A stretch of 64,000 bases of DNA. It comes from Novosphingobium sp. 9U. GTDB lineage: Bacteria; Pseudomonadota; Alphaproteobacteria; Sphingomonadales; Sphingomonadaceae. Positions within the stretch are counted from its first letter, which is position 1, and each line of letters opens with the position of its first letter. Shown here in pieces: positions 19,986-28,488 of this stretch. The notes below the pieces were generated by a model that was not told where the DNA came from, made no database searches, and saw only the letters and a program-made list of their open reading frames with translations. The translations under genes and the position numbers were made by a program. The DNA lies in assembly GCF_902506425.1 (NCBI RefSeq), contig NZ_LR732469.1, forward strand, positions 1,677,001 through 1,741,000, written 5' to 3'.

Positions 19986-22505
19986 TCAGAAGTTGTACTT
20001 GATCGTGCCGCCCCAGGTGCGTGGGTCGCCCGGCTGGCCGGCGATCAGGCCGACGTTGCCGGGAGCCACTTGCAGCAGGTCCTCGTAGTGGACGTCGAAG
20101 GCGTTTCGCACCCAGCCGAACACGTCGAAGCCCTCGGCCCGGAAGCCCGCGCGCAAGTTGGTCAGCGCGTAGCCCTTCACGTTGGTGTAGATCGAGGGCG
20201 ATGCGTTGGAGTTCCAGTGCGACCGGTAGTTGCCATCGACGCCGAAGTAGACCTGGCCTTCGTTGCTCAGCAGCTCGACCGGCGCGTTGACCTCGGCACC
20301 GTAGGAGAACGCCCACTTGGATACGCCGGGCAGGTCCTGGCCCGAGATGTCGCACTGGCGCGGGCTGAGCGCACCGGGCACGCCTGGGCGCGAGTAGTCG
20401 GGCGTGGCGTTCGCGGCCTGCAGCGTGCCGCCGGCAAGCTCGGGCGGGCACGGCGCATTGGTGAACTTCTTGTACTTCGCGTCGGTGTAGGCGCCGTTGA
20501 GGTACGCCGTGAAGCGCTCGCTGGTGCGCACCTTGAAGTCCGCCTCGATACCCTGGGAGCGCACCTTCTCGGCATTGGCGAGATAGCCGCGCACGGTGCC
20601 GAACTGGCCACCGTTCACGGTCGCCTGGAAGTTCTTGATCTCGGTGCGGAAGGCCGTGAGGTTGAAGGTGGCGCGGCGGTCCCAGAACTGGGTCTTGAGA
20701 CCCACTTCGAAGTGGTTGACCGATTCCGGCTTCACCGTGGCCGCATCGTAGTTGACGGTGTTGTCGGCGTTCAGCGGCAGGCCATTCTGGTTGATGCCCA
20801 GCGTCTTGAAGCTCTTGGCGTATGTCGCATAGGCAAGGACGTCGCGCGCGATCTTGTAGTTGACGTTGAGATCGTAGGTGAAGTTCCAGTCGCTATCCGA
20901 TGGCGCGCTGATCTGCGGCTGATACACGCCGCACTGCGCGATGAGCACGGCATTGCCGGTCGTGGCTGAGGGTGCGCAGCTGGTGATCACCTGGCCGGCG
21001 CCATTCGTCACGATGCGCTGGTAGAAGCCGGACTTCTTGTCGTAGTTCAGGCGCAGGCCGGGCTGGATGGTCAGCTCCGGCGTGACCTTCCACGCGAGCT
21101 GGCCGAACAACGCGGCGCTGGTGCTCTTGAGGTACTGCGTGTTGCTGGCGGTCAGCCCGGCCAGCGTGCCCGGACGATTGGCGACGTTGTTGGGATCGGT
21201 CGACGGCGCCAGGCTCCACAGCGCAGCGTCGCTGCCCTGCTGCTCGGTGCCCTGCGTGTCGATGCGCTGCTTGAAGGCGAAGGCGCCGACCACGAAGTCG
21301 AACTGGTCGCTGGTGTAGTTGTAGCGCAGTTCCTGGCTGTACTGGTCCTGCTGCGATGGGTTCTGCGAGCGCGAGACGATGGACAGGCCAGTGAAGTCGC
21401 GGTCGTTCTCGGGCTTCCAATCCCAGAAGCGCCAGGCGGTGACGGAGGTCAGCGTGCCGCCGCCCACGTCCCACTTCACGCGTAGCGAGGCGCCGCCGAT
21501 CTTGTTGCCGGCGTTGAGGTTGCTGTCGAGGTCCGTCAGGCGGTCGTAGGGATTGCGGCTCGGCACGGCATAGGCTGGCAGCCCCTGCGCAGCGCGCGCC
21601 GCGTTGATGCGAGCGACCAGTGCGTCATACTGGCGATTGAGCGGGCGCTGGGTGGTGCCGACACGGACGAACACGGTGCCGACGCCCTCGGGGTCCTGCT
21701 TGCTGTAGTCGCCCGAGAGCGTGATATCGAGATCATCGTTGGGGCGGAACAGCAGCTGGCCGCGCAGGCCCAGGTTGTCCTGTTCGTTGATGTAACGCTG
21801 CGTGCGTGTGTTGTAGTACACACCCCGGCGGCTGGTGGTGGCGACCGCGATGCGCGCGGCGACCTTGTCGCTTAGCGGGCCGGACACGGCGGCCTTGCCC
21901 TGCTTGAAGTTGAGGTTGCCGGCGCTGACTTCGGCGCGGCCTTCGAAGTCGAAGGTCGGCTGGTTGGTGGTAATGTTGATCGCGCCCGCGGTGGTGTTCT
22001 TGCCGTAGAGCGTGCCCTGAGGCCCTCGCAGCACTTCCACTTGCGCGACATCGAGGAAGTCGAAGGTCGCGGCGGCGACGCGGCTGTTGTAGACGTCGTC
22101 GACGTAGATACCGACGCCCTGCTCGAAGCCGTCGGAAGTAAGGCCGAACGGCACGCCCAGGCCGCGGATGTTGACCGAGGTGTTGCGGGGGTTCGAAGTG
22201 TAGACCTGCAGCGTCGGCGCCAGCTGCTGCAGCTTGACGACGTTGAAGTTGCCGGTCGCCTCGATGCTGTCACCCCGGATGACCGAGATCGCCAGCGGCA
22301 CTTCCTGCGCGGTTTCCTGGCGGCGACGCGCGGTGACGATGATGACGTCGCTTGATGTCGCGGTGCGGGCAGAGCCGCCTTCCTGGTCTGCCGGCTGCTC
22401 CGCCGGGGCGGCAGCATCCGCTGCACCCGCGTCTGCGGCAAAGGCCTGAGCCGGCGCGATCAGCGCGGTCGATGCAATCAAGCTTAGACGGACGAACGCA
22501 TTCAT
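19986..22505 (-). CDS. TonB-dependent receptor
   Basis: An 839-aa outer-membrane receptor. It has a signal peptide (MNAFVRLSLIASTALIAPAQAFA), a low-complexity linker, the TonB box region SSDVIIVTARRRQETAQEVP, a plug domain with VNIRGLGVPFG and VEVLRGPQGTLYGKNTTAGAINI, and a beta-barrel ending in an aromatic residue (TIKYNF). Start: ATG 22505, with AGGA 8 nt away. Ligand unknown. The YezD/DUF2292 gene just upstream and the shared Rrf2-type element suggest a role in uptake of an organic nutrient, perhaps organosulfur. Confidence 0.92.
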   Translation of the reverse strand: MNAFVRLSLIASTALIAPAQAFAADAGAADAAAPAEQPADQEGGSARTATSSDVIIVTARRRQETAQEVPLAISVIRGDSIEATGNFNVVKLQQLAPTLQVYTSNPRNTSVNIRGLGVPFGLTSDGFEQGVGIYVDDVYNSRVAAATFDFLDVAQVEVLRGPQGTLYGKNTTAGAINITTNQPTFDFEGRAEVSAGNLNFKQGKAAVSGPLSDKVAARIAVATTSRRGVYYNTRTQRYINEQDNLGLRGQLLFRPNDDLDITLSGDYSKQDPEGVGTVFVRVGTTQRPLNRQYDALVARINAARAAQGLPAYAVPSRNPYDRLTDLDSNLNAGNKIGGASLRVKWDVGGGTLTSVTAWRFWDWKPENDRDFTGLSIVSRSQNPSQQDQYSQELRYNYTSDQFDFVVGAFAFKQRIDTQGTEQQGSDAALWSLAPSTDPNNVANRPGTLAGLTASNTQYLKSTSAALFGQLAWKVTPELTIQPGLRLNYDKKSGFYQRIVTNGAGQVITSCAPSATTGNAVLIAQCGVYQPQISAPSDSDWNFTYDLNVNYKIARDVLAYATYAKSFKTLGINQNGLPLNADNTVNYDAATVKPESVNHFEVGLKTQFWDRRATFNLTAFRTEIKNFQATVNGGQFGTVRGYLANAEKVRSQGIEADFKVRTSERFTAYLNGAYTDAKYKKFTNAPCPPELAGGTLQAANATPDYSRPGVPGALSPRQCDISGQDLPGVSKWAFSYGAEVNAPVELLSNEGQVYFGVDGNYRSHWNSNASPSIYTNVKGYALTNLRAGFRAEGFDVFGWVRNAFDVHYEDLLQVAPGNVGLIAGQPGDPRTWGGTIKYNF

Positions 22506-22605
22506 GTTCCAAATCCTTCGTAGGAAATTGGCAGCCCCGGTTTCTCTCCGGCCCCCACCGTTCATTGATGTTGCGTGTTGTCGGACGAGCCCCCTCGTCC
22601 TCCCT

Positions 22606-22818
22606 TCAGGTGAAGCGCTGGCGCTCCGTGACGTCGAGCTGGACCACCTTTCCGTCGTGTACGGTGAGGTGGACCGCGCCATAGCGAAGGCGTGACAAGG
22701 CATCGGCAACCGCGGCCAGAGTGGCGTGGTTGGCGCCCTCGCCTCGCGTGCCGTCACCACGAACGACCCCGTTGCCGCGATCGATCCTGGTCGGTTCAGT
22801 GGTGTTCGGCAGTCCCAT
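22606..22818 (-). CDS. YezD family (DUF2292) small protein
   Basis: A 70-aa cytoplasmic protein. The C-terminal half, VADALSRLRYGAVHLTVHDGKVVQLDVTERQRF, fits the DUF2292/YezD pattern (LRYGxVxIxVHDGxVVQIxxTE). Start: ATG 22818 behind GGGAG. It precedes a TonB receptor by 100 nt, probably in one operon. DUF2292 proteins often lie beside sulfur-assimilation genes (recollection); their function is unknown. An 18-bp element at 22848-22865, shared with the Rrf2 gene, lies 30 nt upstream. Confidence 0.8.
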   Translation of the reverse strand: MGLPNTTEPTRIDRGNGVVRGDGTRGEGANHATLAAVADALSRLRYGAVHLTVHDGKVVQLDVTERQRFT

Positions 22819-22847
22819 GAGTCGCTCCCTTCGGCGACCCGTCTAAC

Positions 22848-22865
22848 TCTACTTTGTAGATAGAC
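22848..22865 (-). promoter_or_regulatory. Rrf2-type operator, copy 1 (YezD/TonB receptor unit)
   Basis: TCTACTTTGTAGATAGAC on the plus strand, containing the perfect dyad TCTAC-TTT-GTAGA. It matches 23531-23548 at 15 of 18 positions and lies 30 nt upstream of the YezD-family start. Confidence 0.55.
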
Positions 22866-23053
22866 AACGTAAGTTCATGTTGCATGCGCCCAAGCGAAAC
22901 TTTGTTGAGCCAACTTGAATGGTAGAGTTTCGTTTGTCGTCGTTCCGCGCCAGACCCGCGACCGGTATCGGCATCTCGCGTGCTATCATGCTGGAGGCGA
23001 TAGGTTCGTCACTGTCGGAACCGATCGCGGTCGAGCCCGGAACGACGGAGCCC

Positions 23054-23497
23054 TCAGGCTTCCGGCTCGCCCACGAACGGCGGCTCGGGCACGATCGGGT
23101 CGGCGAGCGACATGCGATCGAGCATGGTCGCCATCTCATCGCGCAGCAGCAGCATCAGCCCGCGCAGGCGGCAGTCGGCTTCGGGCAGGCAGTTGGCGCA
23201 GGTCTCGTGCGCATTGCGGCTGGCGCAGGGAACGAGCGCGAGGCTGCCGCGGGTGATGCGGATGATGTCGCCATAGCGGATGTCGACCGGCGGCAGCGCG
23301 AGTTCGTAGCCGCCCGACCGGCCGCGGTGCGAAATGACGATGCCCTCGCGCACCAGTTCGGACAGGATCACAGTCAGGAACTTGCGCGGGATATTCTGCG
23401 CAGTCGCCACTTCGTCGAGCCTGACCGGCCCTTGCTTGTAGCGATCCGCCAGGTGCTGGAGCGCGCGGATGGTGTAGCGGGTCTTCTGCGAAAGCAT
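23054..23497 (-). CDS. Rrf2 family transcriptional regulator
   Basis: A 147-aa Rrf2 regulator. The winged HTH is LSQKTRYTIRALQHLADR...VRLDEVATAQNIPRKFLTVILSELVREGIVISHRGRSGGY. A Cys-rich segment follows (PCASRNAHETCANCLPEADCRLR), with four Cys that could ligate a [2Fe-2S] cluster or zinc as in IscR/NsrR-type members. Start: ATG 23497 (MLSQKTRY is the usual N-terminus); a TTG at 23527 adds ten unlikely residues. A copy of the shared operator lies 34 nt upstream, suggesting autoregulation. Confidence 0.88.
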   Translation of the reverse strand: MLSQKTRYTIRALQHLADRYKQGPVRLDEVATAQNIPRKFLTVILSELVREGIVISHRGRSGGYELALPPVDIRYGDIIRITRGSLALVPCASRNAHETCANCLPEADCRLRGLMLLLRDEMATMLDRMSLADPIVPEPPFVGEPEA

Positions 23498-23530
23498 GCC
23501 GGCAGACTCAACGCCTGCCGCGCACAAATG

Positions 23531-23548
23531 TCAACTTTGTAGCTAGAT
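23531..23548 (-). promoter_or_regulatory. Rrf2-type operator, copy 2 (Rrf2 gene)
   Basis: TCAACTTTGTAGCTAGAT, 15 of 18 identical to the element upstream of the YezD gene. On the minus strand it overlaps a TTGACA -35-like hexamer (within AAAGTTGACA), a good position for repression. Confidence 0.5.
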
Positions 23549-23625
23549 GGATCAGGCTTTCGGCACGCTCACTTCGTCGTGAGACGGTAGCTCAGCGCTG
23601 CCGCAAAGTGGAACCTCACCCGCTC

Positions 23626-24423
23626 CTAGGCCGCGACCGTCTCAGGTGCATGACGGCCAAGCAGCTTGTAGGCGCGCTCGTACCAGACGCTGCCCGGATA
23701 GTTGCGCTGGAGCACGGCGGCGGCCTTCTGTGCCTCGTCCGGCACGCCCAGCGACATGTAGCCCTCGACCAGTCGGTAGAGCGCTTCGGGGGCGTGGCTG
23801 GTCGTCTGGTAATTGTCGACCACGTTGCGGAAGCGCAGCGTCGCCGCCAGCCACTTGCCGCTGCGCTCGTAATTGCGCCCGATCGTCATTTCCTTGCCGG
23901 CAAGGTGATCGTTGACGAGGTCCAGCTTGATCTTGGCGTCTGACGCGAAGCTGGTAGTCGGATAGCGGCGGACCACGTCGGTCAGCGCCTGCTTGGCCTG
24001 CTGAGTGATTTTCTGATCACGCGTCACGTCGCTGATCTGCTCGTAGTAACAGACGGCGATTAGGTAGTAGGCGTAAGGCGCGTCCTTGTTGCCCGGGTGG
24101 ATCGAGAGGAACCGCTCGGCCGACTGCACCGCCTTGTTGTAGTCGCGTGCGACATAATAGCTGAACGCGCTCATCAGCTGAGCACGGCGCGCCCAGGGCG
24201 AGTACGGATGCTGGCGCTCGACCTCGTCGAACAGCGCGGCGGCCTGCTTGGTCTGGCCGTGATCCAGCCGATCCTGCGCGGCCGTGTAGAGCGTGTCGAC
24301 ATCGCGCGCGACGTACGCTGTGTCCTTCTTGCCGCCACCCCGACCGGCGCAACCCGCAGTCAGGATCATCGCTCCTGCAGCGGCGGCAAACAGGACGGGC
24401 TTCAATCGCGATTGGTCGAGCAT
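23626..24423 (-). CDS. bamD: Outer membrane protein assembly lipoprotein BamD
   Basis: A 265-aa lipoprotein of the BAM complex, which inserts beta-barrel proteins in the outer membrane. It has a lipoprotein signal ending LTAGC and TPR-type repeats: LYTAAQDRLDHGQTKQAAALFDEVERQHPYSPWARRAQLM is the BamD signature region, with further repeats at AVQSAERFLSIHPGNKDAPYA and YPTTSFASDAK. Start: ATG 24423. The ORF could extend upstream but without a signal peptide. It stands alone between the Rrf2 and TauD genes. Confidence 0.95.
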   Translation of the reverse strand: MLDQSRLKPVLFAAAAGAMILTAGCAGRGGGKKDTAYVARDVDTLYTAAQDRLDHGQTKQAAALFDEVERQHPYSPWARRAQLMSAFSYYVARDYNKAVQSAERFLSIHPGNKDAPYAYYLIAVCYYEQISDVTRDQKITQQAKQALTDVVRRYPTTSFASDAKIKLDLVNDHLAGKEMTIGRNYERSGKWLAATLRFRNVVDNYQTTSHAPEALYRLVEGYMSLGVPDEAQKAAAVLQRNYPGSVWYERAYKLLGRHAPETVAA

Positions 24424-24547
24424 GGCGGGTCTATAGCTACGCTGGGGCTGAACGCCAAGTGAAAGGCTGGGGGCGTTTGCACAGGTAGAGCGACCGTTTA
24501 ATGCGTCCCACATCCCAGTTCGTGCCGAGCTCGGCTCGCGCGTCAGC

Positions 24548-25396
24548 TCAACCAAAAGCCTCCTCACCCTCCAGCTTGGTGCGCATCATCAGGCGGCCGG
24601 ACTTGTGATCGTAGGGCAGCGCGCGGTGCATGGTGCCGGTGTTGTCCCAGATCACCATGTCGCCCAGCGACCAGGTGTGGCGATAGCAGAACTGCGGCTG
24701 CGTCGCCCAGGTGCGCAAGCGCACCAGCAGCTTCTCGCTCTCGACGATGTCGAGCCCTTCGACTTGCAGCGCGGTGGCGCCCAGCACCAGCGACTTGCGG
24801 CCGGAGCGATGCTTCCACACGAGCGGCAGGGTGTTGCTGCCGCGTGCCATCCAGGCGTCGAGTTCGCCGAAGCTGGGCTCTGGCTTCCAGTAGAGCTGCG
24901 AGCGCCACATGGCGTGGACGACCTGCAGGTCCGCGATCGCCGCCTTCTCGTCTTCGGGCAGCGCATCGTAGGACGCATAGGTGTTGCAGAAGTCGGTTTC
25001 GCCACCCTCCTGCGCCAGCGCCCGCGCGCTCATGATGGAGGCGAGGATCGGCTTGTCCGACATGGTGCCGTCGATGTGCCAGAAGAACGCGCCTTTAAGG
25101 TAGCTTGCGATCGGGTTGACGCTTTCGTCCATCGTGATCGGATAGACGGCGTCCTTGCCCTCTTTCGATCCCTCGCCGTCTTCGTGCGCGAACGTGCCTA
25201 GCGTGTGGGTGAAGGCGATCTGCTCCTCGTCGGAGAGGTTGATCTGCGGAAAGACGATCACGCCCCGCGCTTCCATCAGCTCGCGGATGTCGGATGCACG
25301 CGCGCCGCTCAGCAGCGTGTCCTTGTCGGTGCGGATGACGGTGCCGATCTTCTCGGCTGCGTCGCTGACGTCCCAGGTGCTGGTGACCGTTGCCAT
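24548..25396 (-). CDS. TauD/TfdA family Fe(II)/2-oxoglutarate dioxygenase (copy 1)
   Basis: A 282-aa dioxygenase coupling substrate oxidation to 2-oxoglutarate decarboxylation. The iron ligands are seen in FFWHIDGTMSD (H-x-D) and the distal His in NTGTMHRALPYD; the Arg for 2-oxoglutarate is in GRLMMRTKLEGEE. Start: ATG 25396 after GGGA. It is closely related to the next gene upstream (25525-26373), with shared LPLVWKHRSGRKSLV-type blocks, so the two arose by duplication. Substrates of the family include taurine, alkyl sulfates and aryloxyalkanoates; none can be assigned. Confidence 0.9.
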   Translation of the reverse strand: MATVTSTWDVSDAAEKIGTVIRTDKDTLLSGARASDIRELMEARGVIVFPQINLSDEEQIAFTHTLGTFAHEDGEGSKEGKDAVYPITMDESVNPIASYLKGAFFWHIDGTMSDKPILASIMSARALAQEGGETDFCNTYASYDALPEDEKAAIADLQVVHAMWRSQLYWKPEPSFGELDAWMARGSNTLPLVWKHRSGRKSLVLGATALQVEGLDIVESEKLLVRLRTWATQPQFCYRHTWSLGDMVIWDNTGTMHRALPYDHKSGRLMMRTKLEGEEAFG

Positions 25397-25440
25397 GTCT
25401 CGTCCCTTCCCGTGCCGGCATTCGCGCCGCATCGTTGTGC

Positions 25441-25454
25441 TGAACGAGTGTACA
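25441..25454. promoter_or_regulatory. Candidate operator upstream of TauD copy 1
   Basis: TGAAC-GAGT-GTACA, an imperfect inverted repeat 45 nt upstream of the start. The flanking 26 bp match the Rieske-gene upstream region at 21 of 26 positions. Confidence 0.45.
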
Positions 25455-25493
25455 GCGCGGCGGGAGAGGGTCAAGCGATGGCGGGTGGCCAGC

Positions 25494-25518
25494 ATCCTCT
25501 CCCCGCCGGGGAGAGGAT
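25494..25518. repeat. 25-bp perfect palindrome (solo repeat arm)
   Basis: ATCCTCTCCCC-GCC-GGGGAGAGGAT, between the two TauD-type genes. The same arm sequence ends the long repeats at 31234-31390 and 46741-46894. It could act as a processing or termination hairpin between the two dioxygenase genes. Confidence 0.65.
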
Positions 25519-25524
25519 CGGAAC

Positions 25525-26373
25525 TTAAGCGTAGGCGAACGCCTCTTCGCCTTCCAGCTTGGTGCGGTGCATCATGCGGCCACAGGTCGGGTCGTAGGCT
25601 TCGGCGCGGTGCATGGTGCCGGTGTTGTCCCACATCACCAGATCGCCGATCTCCCACTCGTGGCTGTAGGTGAAGTCGGGGCCGGTCGCCCAATCACGCA
25701 AGCCATGGATGATCAGCGCGCTTTCCATAGGAGTCTTGCCCTCGACTGCCACCGAAGTGCAGCCGATCACCAGGCTCTTGCGGCCGGACTTGTGCTTCCA
25801 CACCAGGGGCAGCACCTGCTCGCCGATGGCCATGTAGCCCTGCAGCTTGGCGAGGCTCGGCTCGGGCTCGTAGTAGAACAGCGACTCCCACGGGCCGTGA
25901 ATGACCTTGTACTGCTCGTACTCGGCCTTCTTGTCTTCGGGCAGCGCCTCGAAGGCGCTGTAGGTGTTGGCAAAGCCGGTGTTGCCGGTGCCCTTGGGCG
26001 AGGGCTTGATGCAAGATAGCAGCGAGGCGAGGATCGGCACGTCATTGCGGGTGCCGTCGATGTGCCAATAGAGCGAGCCCTTCAGGTACTCGGCGCTGGA
26101 CGGGTTCTCCTTGGCGTCGAGCGTGATCTTGGTGATGCCCTCGCCGTCACCGCGCTCGGGCGCGAAGGTGCCCAGCGTCTTGGTGAAGGCGACCTGCTCG
26201 TCGCTGGTGAAGCCGATCTTGGGGAATACCAGCACGCCGCGCGCTTCGAGCAGTTCGCGGATCTCGCCGGCGATCTCGCCCGACAGCAGCTCTTCCTTGG
26301 TGTTGAGCACGCGGGCGCCGATCTGCGGCTTGATGTCTTCGGCTTGCAGGACGGTCTTGGTGGCGACGGACAT
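25525..26373 (-). CDS. TauD/TfdA family Fe(II)/2-oxoglutarate dioxygenase (copy 2)
   Basis: A 282-aa paralog of the preceding-numbered dioxygenase, same length. H-x-D is in LYWHIDGTRNDVP, the distal His in NTGTMHRAEAYD, and the 2-oxoglutarate Arg in CGRMMHRTKLEGEE. The conserved FANTYSAFEALPEDKKAE segment lines up with FCNTYASYDALPEDEKAA in copy 1. Start: ATG 26373. A GAAC-ACT-GTTC dyad is 29 nt upstream. Divergence between copies suggests two related substrates or stereoisomers, as in the RdpA/SdpA pair; this is inference. Confidence 0.9.
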   Translation of the reverse strand: MSVATKTVLQAEDIKPQIGARVLNTKEELLSGEIAGEIRELLEARGVLVFPKIGFTSDEQVAFTKTLGTFAPERGDGEGITKITLDAKENPSSAEYLKGSLYWHIDGTRNDVPILASLLSCIKPSPKGTGNTGFANTYSAFEALPEDKKAEYEQYKVIHGPWESLFYYEPEPSLAKLQGYMAIGEQVLPLVWKHKSGRKSLVIGCTSVAVEGKTPMESALIIHGLRDWATGPDFTYSHEWEIGDLVMWDNTGTMHRAEAYDPTCGRMMHRTKLEGEEAFAYA

Positions 26374-26489
26374 CGAAACTTCTCTCCGGAAAGTGCGGCG
26401 GGAACACTGTTCTTGCCGCTATAAGCCGCCACTGCGGCTTACGTCCAGAGCGCGCCGGCGATCACTCTGATCAACCGGATGCAGGCCCC

Positions 26490-27095
26490 TCAGTCAGGGA
26501 CTTGGGCGACGCTTCGCGCGGTGAGCCGGCCCAGCCAGTCGCGCACGAACGCCAGTGCCTCTTCATGGCCGGACTTCACGCCCAGGTTTTCCTCCATGAC
26601 GATCGCGCGGCCGATGCCGGCAAGGACCACGCTGAGCCCCGCAGGTGGGCAGCCGTCCGGACCGAGCAGCCGCTCGCCCAGCACATGCTCCAGGATCTCG
26701 ACCTGGCGCCGGCGCATCGCTTCGCTGTGTTCGGCCATAGTCGCACGCAAGGCGTCGCGGTGGTTAGCCATGGCCATGAACTCCAGCGCCATCGCAGTGC
26801 GGCTGGTATCGACGAAAAAGCTCCATAGCGCGCCCAGCGGATCGTCGGAGGCAAGCGCCTCCTCGATCATGCGGTCGCTCTCCGCAGCGCCGCGGCGCGA
26901 GACTTCGATCAGCAGGTCGTCGGTGGTCGGGAAGTAGTAGTGTACCAGCGAAGGCTTGAGCCCGGCCCGAGCGGCGATGCGGCGCGTACTAACCGAGGCG
27001 TAGCCCTCGTCACGAATGAGGTCCTCGGCGGCCTTGACGATCAGCGCCCGCGTCGCCGACGTCTCTGCTCCAACCCTGCGCACTGCGACGGACAT
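26490..27095 (-). CDS. TetR family transcriptional regulator
   Basis: A 201-aa TetR regulator. The HTH is TRALIVKAAEDLIRDEGYASVSTRRIAARAGLKPSLVHYYFPTTDDLLIEV (residues ~15-64); the C-terminal ligand domain is divergent and starts around RRGAAESDRM. It lies upstream of the two TauD genes and divergent from the GT87-like gene. It is the best local candidate for binding the TGAAC-N4-GTTCA type repeats near the Rieske, TauD and hydrolase genes, but this is inference. Confidence 0.88.
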   Translation of the reverse strand: MSVAVRRVGAETSATRALIVKAAEDLIRDEGYASVSTRRIAARAGLKPSLVHYYFPTTDDLLIEVSRRGAAESDRMIEEALASDDPLGALWSFFVDTSRTAMALEFMAMANHRDALRATMAEHSEAMRRRQVEILEHVLGERLLGPDGCPPAGLSVVLAGIGRAIVMEENLGVKSGHEEALAFVRDWLGRLTARSVAQVPD

Positions 27096-27221
27096 TCGGC
27101 TTCCCTTCCCGTTCAGCGTTGCGGGAGACCGCAGGCCAAGTCAACTGAGGCCACCTTCACCAAGATTCAACGCTCTGTACTTAGACGTATGCGAGGAAGC
27201 GGCACGGCGAAGGGCTTGCGG

Positions 27222-28478
27222 GTGGACAGATCAAGGCCGGATCATCTCGCCAGGTGGCTCCGGGCCTGGCCCTTGCTCCTGGGTGCGTTCGGCCTCTTGC
27301 TGGTGCTCCATCACTTGGTCGAATTCGCGCAAGTGCTGCGCGAGGGCGCTGGACATGCCGCGCTGACGCTCGACTTTCGCACCTACATGTGCGGCAGCGC
27401 CGACCTGATCCGGCCCTACGACATCTGCCACAACGACGAGTTCGTCAGCGGCTTCGTCTATCCGCCGCCCTCGATCCTCTACTTCCATGCCTTGTCGCAG
27501 GTACCGATCCAGACGGCGTTCTTGATCCACTCCGGGGTGGTCATCGCCGGGCTTGCCCTGGCCTGCGCGATGATCGTCGCGCTGTTGCCGATCGCGCGCC
27601 GGCACGCGTGGACCGCCGTCATCATGGGCCTGGCGATCGCGCCCATCGGCACTTGCCTTGCGGCCGGCCAAGTCAATGTGCTGCTGATGGTGAGCGCGGT
27701 TGCCGGCGTGTGGTTCGCCTCCCGCGGAGCGCCGGGACGGGCAGGTCTCGCGATCGCGCTAGGGTTCTGGCTCAAGATCTACCCGGCGCTCGTACCGGCG
27801 CTGTTCCTCACCCGCGCCAAGCTGCCTGCGGCGGTGGCGGCGGTGCTGTGGACGCTGGCGCTGGGGCTCGTCGGCCTGCTGTGGGCGGCGCCGGAGCTTT
27901 ACCGGCAGTACTTCCTGCAACTGCTGCCCCACGCACAAGGCTACACGATGCCGGGCGTCGCCTACTCGATCGCCGGAGCCGCGGCGCATGTTGCAGCGGG
28001 CGGCGGCGCGCCGGTGCAGCACTTCGTGGCCATTCCGCAAGCCGTGCAGTGGCTGTCGAAAGCCATGCTTGCGGCAGGCATCCTAGCGGCCATGGCGCAC
28101 CAGCGGCTGACGCAGGACACCCGCCCGCTCGAAAGCCTCAACGTGCTGCTGTGCGCCTCGCTGATCGCCGCGCCCAATGCCTGGGGCTATCACTACGCGA
28201 TGGTCCTGCCCGCGATCGTCACCGCCCTCGCCCGCGAGTTCGCGCGGCCGAGCTGGGCGCTGCCGCTGGTGCTCGGCTGCTGGCTAGCGCTGATAGTGCC
28301 GGGCTGGACCGACCCGCCCGGCTTCATCGCCGATCGCCCGCTGCTAAACGTGCCGTTCCGCGAGCGCTACGCTCTTGCTGCAGCAGTGCTGCTGGTGCTG
28401 ACCATGCTGCAACTCGTGCCGGTGCGACCCGGGGCTCGATTGCGTAAGTGGGATCAAATCGCGCCGTTCGTGGCCTGA
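27222..28478 (+). CDS. GT87 family / DUF2029 polytopic membrane protein
   Basis: A ~418-aa polytopic membrane protein with about ten helices. The early loop LDFRTYMCGSADLIRPYDICHNDEFVSGFVYPPPSILYF, with the acidic residues and YPP motif, and ALGFWLKIYPALVPALFL fit the GT87/DUF2029 family of polyprenyl-phosphate-sugar-dependent mannosyltransferases. Start: GTG 27222, with AAGGG 7 nt upstream; ATG 27189 would add 11 residues but lacks a ribosome site. Acceptor unknown. It sits between regulator and receptor genes with no sugar pathway nearby. Confidence 0.8.
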   Translation: MDRSRPDHLARWLRAWPLLLGAFGLLLVLHHLVEFAQVLREGAGHAALTLDFRTYMCGSADLIRPYDICHNDEFVSGFVYPPPSILYFHALSQVPIQTAFLIHSGVVIAGLALACAMIVALLPIARRHAWTAVIMGLAIAPIGTCLAAGQVNVLLMVSAVAGVWFASRGAPGRAGLAIALGFWLKIYPALVPALFLTRAKLPAAVAAVLWTLALGLVGLLWAAPELYRQYFLQLLPHAQGYTMPGVAYSIAGAAAHVAAGGGAPVQHFVAIPQAVQWLSKAMLAAGILAAMAHQRLTQDTRPLESLNVLLCASLIAAPNAWGYHYAMVLPAIVTALAREFARPSWALPLVLGCWLALIVPGWTDPPGFIADRPLLNVPFRERYALAAAVLLVLTMLQLVPVRPGARLRKWDQIAPFVA

Positions 28479-28488
28479 TCGGGCGACT

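Noticed and set aside
26402..26412. GAAC-ACT-GTTC dyad as another copy of the shared operator
   Set aside because: The spacer is one base shorter (N3 versus N4) and the outer bases differ. It may be an operator of tauD copy 2, but I do not count it with the others.
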